Source of the DNA: Hyphomicrobiales bacterium
Lineage (GTDB): Bacteria; Pseudomonadota; Alphaproteobacteria; Rhizobiales; Xanthobacteraceae
Assembly: GCA_021730985.1 (NCBI GenBank)
Contig: JAKFYI010000007.1
Span: forward strand, 1-32,161
Reading direction: 5' to 3'
Length of the DNA: 32,161 nt
Positions 1 to 6,815 of this stretch are shown here, in pieces. Position 1 is the stretch's first letter. Each line of letters starts with the position of its first letter. The position numbers and the translations under genes are program-made. The notes under the pieces are model-generated. The model had not been told where the DNA came from, made no database searches, and was given only the letters and a program-made list of their open reading frames with translations.

Positions 1-1
1 G

Positions 2-73
2 GGTGGGGCGGAAGGGGAAGGCATTGGGATACCGGACTTTCGCAGTATTATGGTGCAACTCCTGGAAGCCTAA
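2..73 (+). CDS. Possible C-terminal end of an upstream gene (partial)
   Basis: One frame is open from the left edge to a TAA at 71-73. It would end in a short mixed hydrophobic and charged tail (…IMVQLLEA). The next gene starts about 18 bases later, as expected for a tandem pair. The two other forward frames are also open here, so this is weak evidence and no family can be named. The sequence to the left of the window would decide it. Confidence 0.2.
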   Translation, partial: GGAEGEGIGIPDFRSIMVQLLEA

Positions 74-91
74 CGGCGGGGAAAGCCCCAG

Positions 92-1237
92 ATGCCGGCG
101 GAGACCCCGCCGATGACTAGGCTCTCAAAGTGGCTGTCTGACCTAGGCCAGTTCGGGGTACGCTACCCTGAGAGGGAAAGCGTGGCGATCAATCGCAAGG
201 CACTGGTGTACGCGTGGCACGGGTCCGGCCGCAAATGGGACGCGCTGTGGCTGCAATCGCTTGGCGGAGTATTTGGCGGCTTCGTCATCTGGTATTGGGG
301 CTTGAAAGTTCCCCAAGCAATTTTGGACAATCCGGCACTTGGAGCAGTCGTAGCCATCATTATAGGCGCGGCCGCTGGCGCTATAGTTGTCTTTTTGCTT
401 CGTCTCTGTTGGTGGCCATTCTACTGGCGCCTAGAACCTCATGGAGGTCTGTTTCAATTCCTCCAAACACGATTGGGAACGTTTATGTGGCCGGTAGTTC
501 TGACAACTGCTGGTGTCGTGGCCTTCATTGTATTGTCTGGCGTTGGCCTAGTGTGGCTTTCATTGCAGGTGTTGAGTGGTGCCTCGGTTCGAGAAGTGTC
601 TGCGACACCTAACACGATTGGAAATCCTGATTTTTTCCTTTTACCCCCCGAAGGCCGCTACCGGTTTACGTGGCCATCGGATCGCTTCGTATCGTTTTAT
701 GTGCGCCTTGATACAGAACGAAATCCAGACATGGGAAATAACCCAGCTTTCATTTTACGAAACCGCACCAACACGGTTGCATACCGAGTATCGGCTGTTT
801 GGAAATCTGAGACTTCACTGAACATCAAAGAGGAGGTCACGGCCTCGCCTAAACTGTCTGTGGCGCAATTCGCTGCAAGTGACATTCGTCTCGACATAAT
901 CGCCAATGCCGCAAGCGGTCCTCGCGCTAATTTTGTCTATTATTTAAAAGAATCTCCTAAGCAGACAATGGAGGTGGTCGCAAAAGAGGCCGATGTATTT
1001 TTTCCGCAGGAACTCTGGCCCCTCGCAGCTATATATTTAGCCGCGCGAATCCCGGACAAAATTGGCGAGACAAGCGCGCCATTTGTTGCGCGCGTGACTT
1101 TGAATTGGGAGACCTCAGAGGGAAAGCGACAGCGGGCGTACCGCGTGAAGATCACCGCTACCAACGCCAAAGGGACCGCAGCGGCGTTTCCGATTGTTGA
1201 CGCATTCCTCAATTTTTCGCTTGAGGAGATAGGTTAA
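92..1237 (+). CDS. Membrane protein of unknown function, lower GC than its neighbours
   Basis: I do not recognise a family. The 381-residue protein has a short cytosolic-looking N-terminus and three hydrophobic segments at about residues 53-72, 83-106 and 132-160. A soluble domain of about 215 residues follows, rich in alternating beta-type sequence, and it probably lies outside the cytoplasmic membrane. A second in-frame ATG at 113 has a GGAG nine bases upstream and would give 374 residues; ATG 92 has GGGGA at a similar distance, so the start is undecided. Codon use is unlike the core genes: many A/T-ending codons such as ttt, tta and aat occur, while argH and later genes nearly always use G/C-ending ones. 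This suggests acquisition by transfer. The reading frame is intact. No neighbour gives a clue to function. Confidence 0.75.
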   Translation: MPAETPPMTRLSKWLSDLGQFGVRYPERESVAINRKALVYAWHGSGRKWDALWLQSLGGVFGGFVIWYWGLKVPQAILDNPALGAVVAIIIGAAAGAIVVFLLRLCWWPFYWRLEPHGGLFQFLQTRLGTFMWPVVLTTAGVVAFIVLSGVGLVWLSLQVLSGASVREVSATPNTIGNPDFFLLPPEGRYRFTWPSDRFVSFYVRLDTERNPDMGNNPAFILRNRTNTVAYRVSAVWKSETSLNIKEEVTASPKLSVAQFAASDIRLDIIANAASGPRANFVYYLKESPKQTMEVVAKEADVFFPQELWPLAAIYLAARIPDKIGETSAPFVARVTLNWETSEGKRQRAYRVKITATNAKGTAAAFPIVDAFLNFSLEEIG

Positions 1238-1587
1238 TAACTAAACCTCCTCCAGTCGGACGACCTCGCTTCCGATTGCGACTAGGCAGGCCAGCAAAAA
1301 AACGGCGCGTGGAACGCGCCGCCCGATAGATGCTGACTCTTGTTTCGGTCTTGTGCATCCAAGCCGCCGCAGCGCGGGCAAGCCGCTGCGCTGTCAGTCT
1401 CAGGCTTTGCGCCACAATGCCGGACTTTCGCTCGTCATGCTGAGCCCAGGTCGTTGTCGCACGAAGACGGCACGCTGGGGTGTTTGGCAACCCGAGAGAG
1501 TAGCAATCGCAGCCGGGGCGCACCGATGGTTAAGGTTCGTTAACGATCGCGGCCTAAACTGACACCTGGAGCGAGCCGTACCGCGTC
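1238..1587. other. Intergenic region of 350 bases, structured, no convincing gene
   Basis: No reading frame here looks like protein. A minus-strand frame (1209-1523) is rich in Arg, Ser and Cys and runs through a terminator hairpin. Visible signals are that hairpin (1296-1321), a pairing GCAGCG…CGCTGC near 1370-1395, and a TTAA-N6-TTAAC motif at 1530-1544 ahead of the next gene. A leftward small RNA ending at the terminator is possible but not shown. Confidence 0.5.
1296..1321 (-). terminator. Intrinsic terminator for leftward transcription
   Basis: CGGCGCG (1303-1309) and CGCGCCG (1315-1321) form a perfect 7-bp stem with a 5-base loop. Seven A residues at 1296-1302 become a T7 tract after the stem when read on the minus strand. 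This is the classical rho-independent layout, yet no minus-strand gene is recognisable to its right. Confidence 0.6.
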
Positions 1588-2130
1588 ATGACCACCATTT
1601 TCAGCACCGACAGTTGGATTTCGTCCGTCTGGGGCACCGGCGCGTCCGTGAGCCAGGGCAGCGGAATGATGGGCGCGCTGCAGGGCGCCGGAAAATATCC
1701 GATGGGCAGCAGCAAGGCCTATCTCGCCAACAACGCCGTCGCCGCCAACGCGCTGTCCACGATCACCGCCGGCGGCACCACCGATCTCACCACGCTGGCG
1801 ATCCAGGCGGGCGACCTCGCCAAGCAGAAGCGGATGCAGGAGCGCGCCGCGTTCCTGGAGAAACTCCGCACGCCGCCGCCGCCGCCGGTGAAGCTCGATC
1901 CCTTCATCTACTTCGACGACGGCTCGACGCTCGACACCGTCAACAACGTGCTGACGATGGTGAACGGCAAGAAGATCAATTCGGTCACCGGCGCGAACTG
2001 GGTCGATCCGGCGTCGATCATCAATCTCGCGAACGGCTCCTATCTCGACACCGCCAACAACATCCTGGTGATGCCCGACGGCACCAAGATCGACACCGTC
2101 ACCGGGCTGATCATTTCGGTCACGGCGTAA
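1588..2130 (+). CDS. Hypothetical protein with two 24-residue repeats
   Basis: The 180-residue product is not one I can assign. Residues 1-75 are rich in Gly, Ala, Ser and Thr. A charged stretch (78-94) and a run of five prolines (96-100) lead to a C-terminal part built from two copies of a 24-residue unit at about 112-135 and 150-173. Each unit starts G-S-x-L-D-T-x-N-N and ends in K-I-x-x-V-T-G; 15 of 24 positions are identical. The units read as short beta hairpins. No signal peptide or membrane segment is evident. A YjfB-like motility protein follows 12 bases downstream on the same strand, so the two are probably co-transcribed and may share a motility or surface role. No strong Shine-Dalgarno sequence lies before the ATG. 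Confidence 0.7.
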   Translation: MTTIFSTDSWISSVWGTGASVSQGSGMMGALQGAGKYPMGSSKAYLANNAVAANALSTITAGGTTDLTTLAIQAGDLAKQKRMQERAAFLEKLRTPPPPPVKLDPFIYFDDGSTLDTVNNVLTMVNGKKINSVTGANWVDPASIINLANGSYLDTANNILVMPDGTKIDTVTGLIISVTA

Positions 2131-2142
2131 CGGGGCAGCATC

Positions 2143-2343
2143 ATGGACGTTGCCTCGATCGCCGGCGCCTTCATCGCCGCCCAGGCCAGCCAGATGCAGA
2201 CTGCGATGGCTGCGAAGATGCTCAAGATGAACGCCGACCAGGCCGGCAATGCGGCGAAGTTGCTCGAAGCCGCGCAGCAGAACATGAAGCAGATGACCAA
2301 CCTCGCGACTGGCGTTGGCGGCAATCTCGATATTACCGTCTAG
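2143..2343 (+). CDS. YjfB-like putative motility protein
   Basis: This 66-residue protein starts M-D-V-A-S-I-A, has a long amphipathic helix rich in Ala, Met and Gln, and ends in a short G-G-N-L-D-I-T-V strand. That layout (N-terminal MD[IV]A, central helix with Gln/Met, C-terminal lG…iDvkv) matches the YjfB_motility Pfam family. The family is named for motility, but its molecular role is poorly known. No signal peptide is present. It lies 12 bases after the repeat protein and its stop codon (2341-2343) directly abuts the stop of tlpA on the other strand. The family call comes from pattern recall only. Confidence 0.65.
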   Translation: MDVASIAGAFIAAQASQMQTAMAAKMLKMNADQAGNAAKLLEAAQQNMKQMTNLATGVGGNLDITV

Positions 2344-3009
2344 TCAGATTTTCAGCGCCGCCGAGATCAGCTTGAGCGCATCCTCGCTCGCCCATTCCGC
2401 CGGACCCGACAGCGTCGCGATCTCGCAGCCCGCCCCATCGACCAGCAGCGTGGTCGGCATGCCGAACGCCTTGCCGGCCTCCTTGAGATCCTGAAACACC
2501 TTCGCCGAAGGGTCGGCGAAATAACCGAGTCGCCCGATGCCGACCTCCTTGAGCCACGCCTTCGGCTTTGCCGGATCGCGGGTGTCGATGTTGACGGCCA
2601 CGACCTCGAAGTTCGACCCGCCGAGCTTGGCCTGCAGCTCGTCCAGCGCCGGCATCTCCTTGCGGCAGGGCACGCACCAGGTCGCCCACAGATTGAAAAG
2701 CACGGCGCGGCCGCGCCAGTCGGCGAGCGTCCTGCGGGCGCCGGCCTCGTCCTGGAAAACCAGCTCCGGCAGGCGTTTTGGGCTCTTGGCCACGGTCAGG
2801 GCGGCCACCTCGCCGCGGACCAAAGGTGCGATCCGCTGCGCGGTTTCCTGTGCCGGACGGCATTCGGGCGCCACGGCCACATTGCCTGCCAGGCGGCCGA
2901 TCCCGTATATCCCCGCCAGCGCCACGGCGACGCCGGCGAAGCCGCCCGCCAGCACGATGGCGAGCCGTTTCTTGGCAAGTTTGAGCTGGGCTTCGCGAGT
3001 CTCTGTCAT
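2344..3009 (-). CDS. tlpA: TlpA-family membrane-anchored thiol:disulfide oxidoreductase
   Basis: The protein has 221 residues: a short cytosolic N-terminus, one membrane anchor (about 15-36) and a periplasmic thioredoxin-like domain. The active site W-C-V-P-C is at 111-115 and a likely cis-Pro motif (G-M-P-T-T) near 190. In Bradyrhizobium, TlpA reduces partners needed for cytochrome oxidase copper-centre assembly. Two further Cys residues lie outside the active site: Cys50 just after the anchor and one near the C-terminus (D-G-A-G-C-E); they could pair, as reported for rhizobial TlpA. The gene is back to back with argH, with only 15 bases between start codons, so its promoter must lie inside the start of argH. 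Its stop abuts that of the YjfB-like gene. Confidence 0.88.
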   Translation of the reverse strand: MTETREAQLKLAKKRLAIVLAGGFAGVAVALAGIYGIGRLAGNVAVAPECRPAQETAQRIAPLVRGEVAALTVAKSPKRLPELVFQDEAGARRTLADWRGRAVLFNLWATWCVPCRKEMPALDELQAKLGGSNFEVVAVNIDTRDPAKPKAWLKEVGIGRLGYFADPSAKVFQDLKEAGKAFGMPTTLLVDGAGCEIATLSGPAEWASEDALKLISAALKI

Positions 3010-3024
3010 GATCGGCGATCACTG

Positions 3025-4455
3025 ATGGCTAAGAAAACGGCCAAGGGCAACAAGGGCAAGAACAAGAGCAACCAGATGTGGGGCGGCCGCTTCGCGTCCG
3101 GCCCCGACGCGATCATGGCGAAGATCAACGCCTCGATCGACTTCGACTGGCACCTGTACCGGCAGGATATCGCCGCGAGCAAGGCCCACGCCGCCATGCT
3201 GGCGAAGCAGGGCATCATCACGGCGGACGATGCCCGCAAGATCGTTCACGGTCTAGACACGATCCAGTCAGAGATCGGGTCCGGCAAGTTCAAGTTCAAG
3301 CGCGAGCTCGAGGACATTCACATGAATGTCGAGAGCAGGCTCGCCGAGCTGATCGGCGAGGCCGCGGGCCGGCTGCACACCGCGCGTTCGCGCAACGACC
3401 AGGTCGCGACCGACTTCCGGCTGTGGATGCGCGACCGGATCGATGACCTTCACGCCATGCTCGGCGACTACCAGCAGGCGCTGGCCGAAAAGGCGCTCCT
3501 GCATGCCGGCACCGTGATGCCGGGCTTCACCCACCTGCAGAGCGCGCAGCCGGTGACGTTCGGCCATCACCTGCTTGCCTATGTCGAGATGGCGCAGCGC
3601 GACCGCAATCGCTTCTTCGACGCGCAGGTCCGCCTGAACGACTCGCCGCTCGGCGCCGCGGCGCTGGCCGGCACGTCGTTCCCGATCGACCGCCACATGA
3701 CCGCGAAGCAGCTCGAGTTCGACGGTCCGATGCGCAATTCGCTCGATGCCGTGTCGTCGCGCGACTTCGTGATGGAGACGCTGTCGGCGGCGGCGATCAC
3801 GTCGGTGCATCTGTCGCGCTTCGCCGAGGAGATCGTGATCTGGACCTCGCCGCAGGTCGGCATGCTGACGCTGTCCGACAAGTTCACGTCGGGCTCATCG
3901 ATCATGCCGCAGAAGCGCAACCCGGACGCCGCCGAACTGGTGCGCGCCAAGACCGGGCGTCTGATCGGCGCGCTCAACTCGATCCTGGTGGTGATGAAGG
4001 GCCTGCCGCTCGCCTACCAGAAGGACATGCAGGAGGACAAAGAGCAGACCATCGACGCGCTGTCGTCGCTGGCGCTGTCGCTCGATGCCATGACCGGCAT
4101 GGTGCGCGACATGGAGCCGGACACCGGGCGCATGAAGGCGGCGGCCGGGCTCGGCTATGCCACCGCGACCGACCTCGCCGACTGGCTGGTCCGGACCCTG
4201 AAGATGCCGTTCCGCGAGGCGCACCATGTCACCGGGCGGATTGTGGCAAAGGCCTCGGAACTGGGCCTGCCGCTGGAAAAGCTGCCGCTCGCGGACATGA
4301 AAAAGATCGAGTCCCGCATTACCAAGGACGTGTTCGGGGTGCTCTCGGTCGAGCGTTCGGTGAAGAGCCGGACTAGCTTTGGCGGCACCGCGCCGAACAA
4401 CGTGCGCGCGCAGGCCAAGAAGTGGCTTAACAGGTTGGAAAACGAACGTGGGTAG
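3025..4455 (+). CDS. argH: Argininosuccinate lyase
   Basis: This enzyme cleaves argininosuccinate to arginine and fumarate, the last step of arginine synthesis, in the cytosol as a homotetramer. The 476-residue length fits the family. The fumarase/aspartase superfamily signature [11 protein letters not shown] is at about 290-300, with its flexible catalytic serine loop. The early motif M-W-G-G-R-F (after a Lys-rich leader of about 17 residues) and the T-A-R-S-R-N-D-Q region near residue 118 are also intact. The Lys/Asn-rich leader is longer than in E. coli ArgH but common in this order. It starts 15 bases from divergent tlpA and leads the argH-lptM-lysA run. Confidence 0.97.
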   Translation: MAKKTAKGNKGKNKSNQMWGGRFASGPDAIMAKINASIDFDWHLYRQDIAASKAHAAMLAKQGIITADDARKIVHGLDTIQSEIGSGKFKFKRELEDIHMNVESRLAELIGEAAGRLHTARSRNDQVATDFRLWMRDRIDDLHAMLGDYQQALAEKALLHAGTVMPGFTHLQSAQPVTFGHHLLAYVEMAQRDRNRFFDAQVRLNDSPLGAAALAGTSFPIDRHMTAKQLEFDGPMRNSLDAVSSRDFVMETLSAAAITSVHLSRFAEEIVIWTSPQVGMLTLSDKFTSGSSIMPQKRNPDAAELVRAKTGRLIGALNSILVVMKGLPLAYQKDMQEDKEQTIDALSSLALSLDAMTGMVRDMEPDTGRMKAAAGLGYATATDLADWLVRTLKMPFREAHHVTGRIVAKASELGLPLEKLPLADMKKIESRITKDVFGVLSVERSVKSRTSFGGTAPNNVRAQAKKWLNRLENERG

Positions 4456-4525
4456 AGATGCTGGAGCCGGACGGGGTGAATTGGAGCGCCGTTCTGCTAT
4501 GGTGCCGGCAATTCGGGAGCCCGCT

Positions 4526-4756
4526 TTGACAACCTGGTTGTTCCGCATGGCCGTGGCCGGCACGGTGGCCGTGTCGTTCACGCTGTCGGCATGCGGCCGC
4601 AAGGGTCCGCTCGACGCGCCGCCGCGCGCGCAGGCCCAGCCGGTGTCGCAGCAGGCCGCGCCGCCGCAACAGGCGGAAGTCCCGGACGAATACGGCAACC
4701 CGCCTGAACCCAAGGGGCAGCGCAAAGGCTTCCTGTTGGACTGGCTTCTCAACTGA
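4526..4756 (+). CDS. lptM: LptM-like small lipoprotein (LPS transport)
   Basis: A small lipoprotein of 76 residues. After a hydrophobic signal peptide comes a lipobox L-S-A-C (Cys23 in this numbering), then G-R-K-G-P-L, the hallmark of the YifL/LptM family, and a Pro/Gln-rich tail. In E. coli LptM helps LptD mature in the outer-membrane LPS translocon. I chose the TTG at 4526 because GGGAG (4515-4519) lies six bases upstream; an in-frame ATG at 4499 would add nine residues with a poorer ribosome site. It sits between argH and lysA, seven bases before lysA, an order seen widely in Proteobacteria. Confidence 0.8.
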   Translation: MTTWLFRMAVAGTVAVSFTLSACGRKGPLDAPPRAQAQPVSQQAAPPQQAEVPDEYGNPPEPKGQRKGFLLDWLLN

Positions 4757-4763
4757 GCCTGCG

Positions 4764-6029
4764 ATGCATCATTTCGCCTATCGCAACGGCGTGCTGCACG
4801 CCGAAGGGGTGAATCTCGCCAGCCTCGCCGAGGCGGTGGGGACGCCGTTCTATTGCTATTCGACAGCGACCCTGGAGCGTCACTACCGCGTGTTCGCGGA
4901 CGCCTTCGCCGATGTGCCGGCGATGGTGTGCTACGCGGTCAAGGCGAACTCCAACCAGGCGGTGATCGCGACGCTGGCAAAGCTCGGCGCCGGCGCCGAC
5001 GTCGTGTCCGGGGGCGAACTCAAGCGCGCGCTCAAGGCCGGCGTGCCGGCCGAGCGCATCATGTTCTCCGGCATCGGCAAGACCGCGGACGAGCTGGCGA
5101 TGGCGCTCGACGCCAACATCTTCTGCGTCAACGTGGAGTCCGAGCCGGAGCTGGAGCTGCTGTCGCGGATCGCCGCGTCGAAGGGCACGACCGCGCATGT
5201 CTCGGTGCGCGTCAACCCGGACGTCGATGCCAGGACACACGCCAAGATCGCGACCGGCAAGTCCGAGAACAAGTTCGGCATCCCGATCAGCCGCGCCCGC
5301 GAGGTGTATGCGCGCGCGGCGAAGCTGCCCGGCCTCAAGGTCGCGGGCGTCGACATGCACATTGGCAGCCAGATCGTCGAGATGCAGCCGTTCGACGATG
5401 CGTTCGCGCTGCTGTCGGATTTCGTGCGGGAGCTGCGCGCCGACGGCCACTCCATCTCACATGTGGATTTGGGTGGCGGGCTCGGCATTCCCTATCGCGA
5501 GGACAACGATCCGCCGCCCGATCCGGCGGCATACGCGGCGGTGGTGAAGCGCGCCACCCGCGGGCTGGACTGCCGGCTGATCTTCGAGCCGGGCCGGCTG
5601 ATTGTCGGCAACGCCGGCATCCTGGTGACGCGCGTGCTCTATCTCAAGCGCGGCGAGGCCAAGACCTTCGTCATCGTCGATGCCGGGATGAACGACCTGA
5701 TCCGCCCGACGCTGTACGAGGCGCACCACGACATCCGGCTGGTCGCCGAGCCGAAGTCCAACGCGCCGCGCGTGAAGGCGGACGTGGTCGGCCCGGTCTG
5801 CGAATCCGGCGATTTCCTGGCGCTCGGCCGCGAGCTTGCGGAACCGGCGCCCGGCGACCTGATGGCGGTGATGACGGCCGGCGCCTACGGCGCGGTTCAG
5901 GCCGGCACCTACAACACCCGCGCCCTGGTCCCCGAAGTGCTGGTGAACGGCGCAGAATGGGCCGTGGTCCGCCCCCGCCTTGATGCCGACCAATTGATCG
6001 GCCTCGATCGGCTGCCTGCCTGGCTGTGA
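4764..6029 (+). CDS. lysA: Diaminopimelate decarboxylase
   Basis: LysA decarboxylates meso-diaminopimelate to L-lysine with PLP, the last step of lysine synthesis, as a cytosolic dimer. The 421-residue protein is full length. The PLP lysine is Lys60 in Y-A-V-K-A-N. Other family motifs are present: H-I-G-S-Q, G-G-G-L-G-I-P-Y (phosphate site), E-P-G-R, and C-E-S-G-D with A-Y-G-A near the C-terminus. It follows lptM by seven bases. The last 18 codons plus stop are duplicated about 0.7 kb downstream beyond a toxin-antitoxin pair; the copy within this gene is the functional one now. Confidence 0.97.
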   Translation: MHHFAYRNGVLHAEGVNLASLAEAVGTPFYCYSTATLERHYRVFADAFADVPAMVCYAVKANSNQAVIATLAKLGAGADVVSGGELKRALKAGVPAERIMFSGIGKTADELAMALDANIFCVNVESEPELELLSRIAASKGTTAHVSVRVNPDVDARTHAKIATGKSENKFGIPISRAREVYARAAKLPGLKVAGVDMHIGSQIVEMQPFDDAFALLSDFVRELRADGHSISHVDLGGGLGIPYREDNDPPPDPAAYAAVVKRATRGLDCRLIFEPGRLIVGNAGILVTRVLYLKRGEAKTFVIVDAGMNDLIRPTLYEAHHDIRLVAEPKSNAPRVKADVVGPVCESGDFLALGRELAEPAPGDLMAVMTAGAYGAVQAGTYNTRALVPEVLVNGAEWAVVRPRLDADQLIGLDRLPAWL

Positions 6030-6036
6030 GCTTGGC
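5973..6036 (+). repeat. Direct repeat, left copy (3' end of lysA)
   Basis: This 64-bp stretch matches 6674-6737 at 62 of 64 positions; the differences are at 6020 (c/t) and 6032 (t/c). It contains the last 18 lysA codons, the stop and seven following bases. The spacing between copies is 701 bases and they enclose the ParE-type toxin-antitoxin pair. Confidence 0.95.
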
Positions 6037-6075
6037 GTTACCCGCGATCCACTCATGGAGCGGATCGCTCACAGC

Positions 6076-6372
6076 CTACGTTTCGTCGTCTTGCCCGCGG
6101 TTTTGCGCCCCATGAAATACCGCGATGATTGCAACCTCATCGGCGGCTTCGTGAATTTCGTAGACGATGATGTAGGGTGAGCCGACCACCACCCATTCAT
6201 AGGTTCCTTGTGCCCGGCAGGAATGTCCAATGAACGGCCATTCCTGCAAGCGAGACGCAGCGTCGCGAATGCGGGCTGCGATCTCAGAGGCCGCACGCGG
6301 ATTCCGAGCTTGGATGAATTCGTGAATGGATTCGATGTCGAGTTGAGCGCGCTTCCGAAAACGCACCCTCAT
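6076..6372 (-). CDS. ParE/RelE-family toxin
   Basis: A 98-residue basic protein of the ParE branch of the RelE/ParE fold. It shows the family run: A-x-x-D-I-x-x-I-x-x-F-I near the start, N-P-R-A-A, L-x-x-W-P-F-I-G-H in the middle, then E-W-V-V…S-P-Y-I-I-V-Y and V-F-H-G-A-Q-N-R at the end. ParE toxins poison DNA gyrase; RelE cousins cut mRNA at the ribosome, and the substrate here cannot be told. The start is ATG 6372, overlapping the antitoxin stop as ATGA; an upstream ATG would add six residues. It converges on lysA and lies within the 64-bp direct repeats. Confidence 0.85.
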   Translation of the reverse strand: MRVRFRKRAQLDIESIHEFIQARNPRAASEIAARIRDAASRLQEWPFIGHSCRAQGTYEWVVVGSPYIIVYEIHEAADEVAIIAVFHGAQNRGQDDET

Positions 6373-6605
6373 AGGCCGCATTTTCTCCACAGGGCGGCCA
6401 TCTCATCGTCGCTCGCATGGCGTTCGCGCCCTTGGATGAAGTCGGTGCGCCGGCTCTCGACCTCGGCCACCTGCTCGTCGCTCAGGCGGTAGGAGCTTGT
6501 ATGCTGCTGCTCCAATTCGTGCAGCAGGCGCGCCGCGGTTTCCTGCCGCTGGGCCGGCCAGGTCAGCACGCGGTCGAGGATTTTCCTCATTTGCTCTTGA
6601 GTCAT
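6369..6605 (-). CDS. Antitoxin of the ParE-type pair
   Basis: A 78-residue acidic and Gln/Arg-rich protein directly upstream of the toxin and overlapping it by four bases. It begins M-T-Q-E-Q-M-R-K-I-L-D-R-V-x-T-W-P and has Y-R-L-S-D-E-Q in the middle and a D-E-M-A-A-L-W-R end, a layout I know from addiction-module proteins paired with ParE toxins in rhizobia. It should neutralise the toxin and repress their shared promoter to its right. The strongest evidence is its position and coupling. The reading frame also continues upstream for more than 3 kb as antisense of the next gene, which is an artefact of high GC. Confidence 0.8.
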   Translation of the reverse strand: MTQEQMRKILDRVLTWPAQRQETAARLLHELEQQHTSSYRLSDEQVAEVESRRTDFIQGRERHASDDEMAALWRKCGL

Positions 6606-6673
6606 GATGTCAAAATAGCACTCTACCCCCCGGCATTTAAGCCCGGCGGATAGCCTCTGCCCCAGATTCCGGT

Positions 6674-6737
6674 CCCCGCCTTGATGCCGACCAATTGATC
6701 GGCCTCGATCGGCTGCCTGCTTGGCTGTGAGCCTGGC
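6674..6737 (+). repeat. Direct repeat, right copy (displaced lysA 3' end)
   Basis: Second copy of the lysA tail. It still encodes the last 18 residues and the stop of LysA in frame; the one coding difference (6721) is a synonymous Ala codon change. It has no start and is not a gene on its own. It lies 78 bases before the TIGR02302 gene. Confidence 0.95.
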
Positions 6738-6815
6738 TTGCGTTTTGCTTGAGGTAGCCGGGGCTTGGCCCCATGTTAGACTGCCTGGATCGAGATTCCC
6801 TGCCCGGAGACCCTG

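Noticed and set aside
1209..1523. 104-residue minus-strand frame
   Set aside because: It runs through the terminator hairpin and overlaps the end of the membrane protein gene; composition is not protein-like.
6031..6673. Integron gene cassette
   Set aside because: The toxin-antitoxin unit has the size of a cassette, but I see no attC-like GTTRRRY/RYYYAAC pair, and the flanks are a gene-end duplication.
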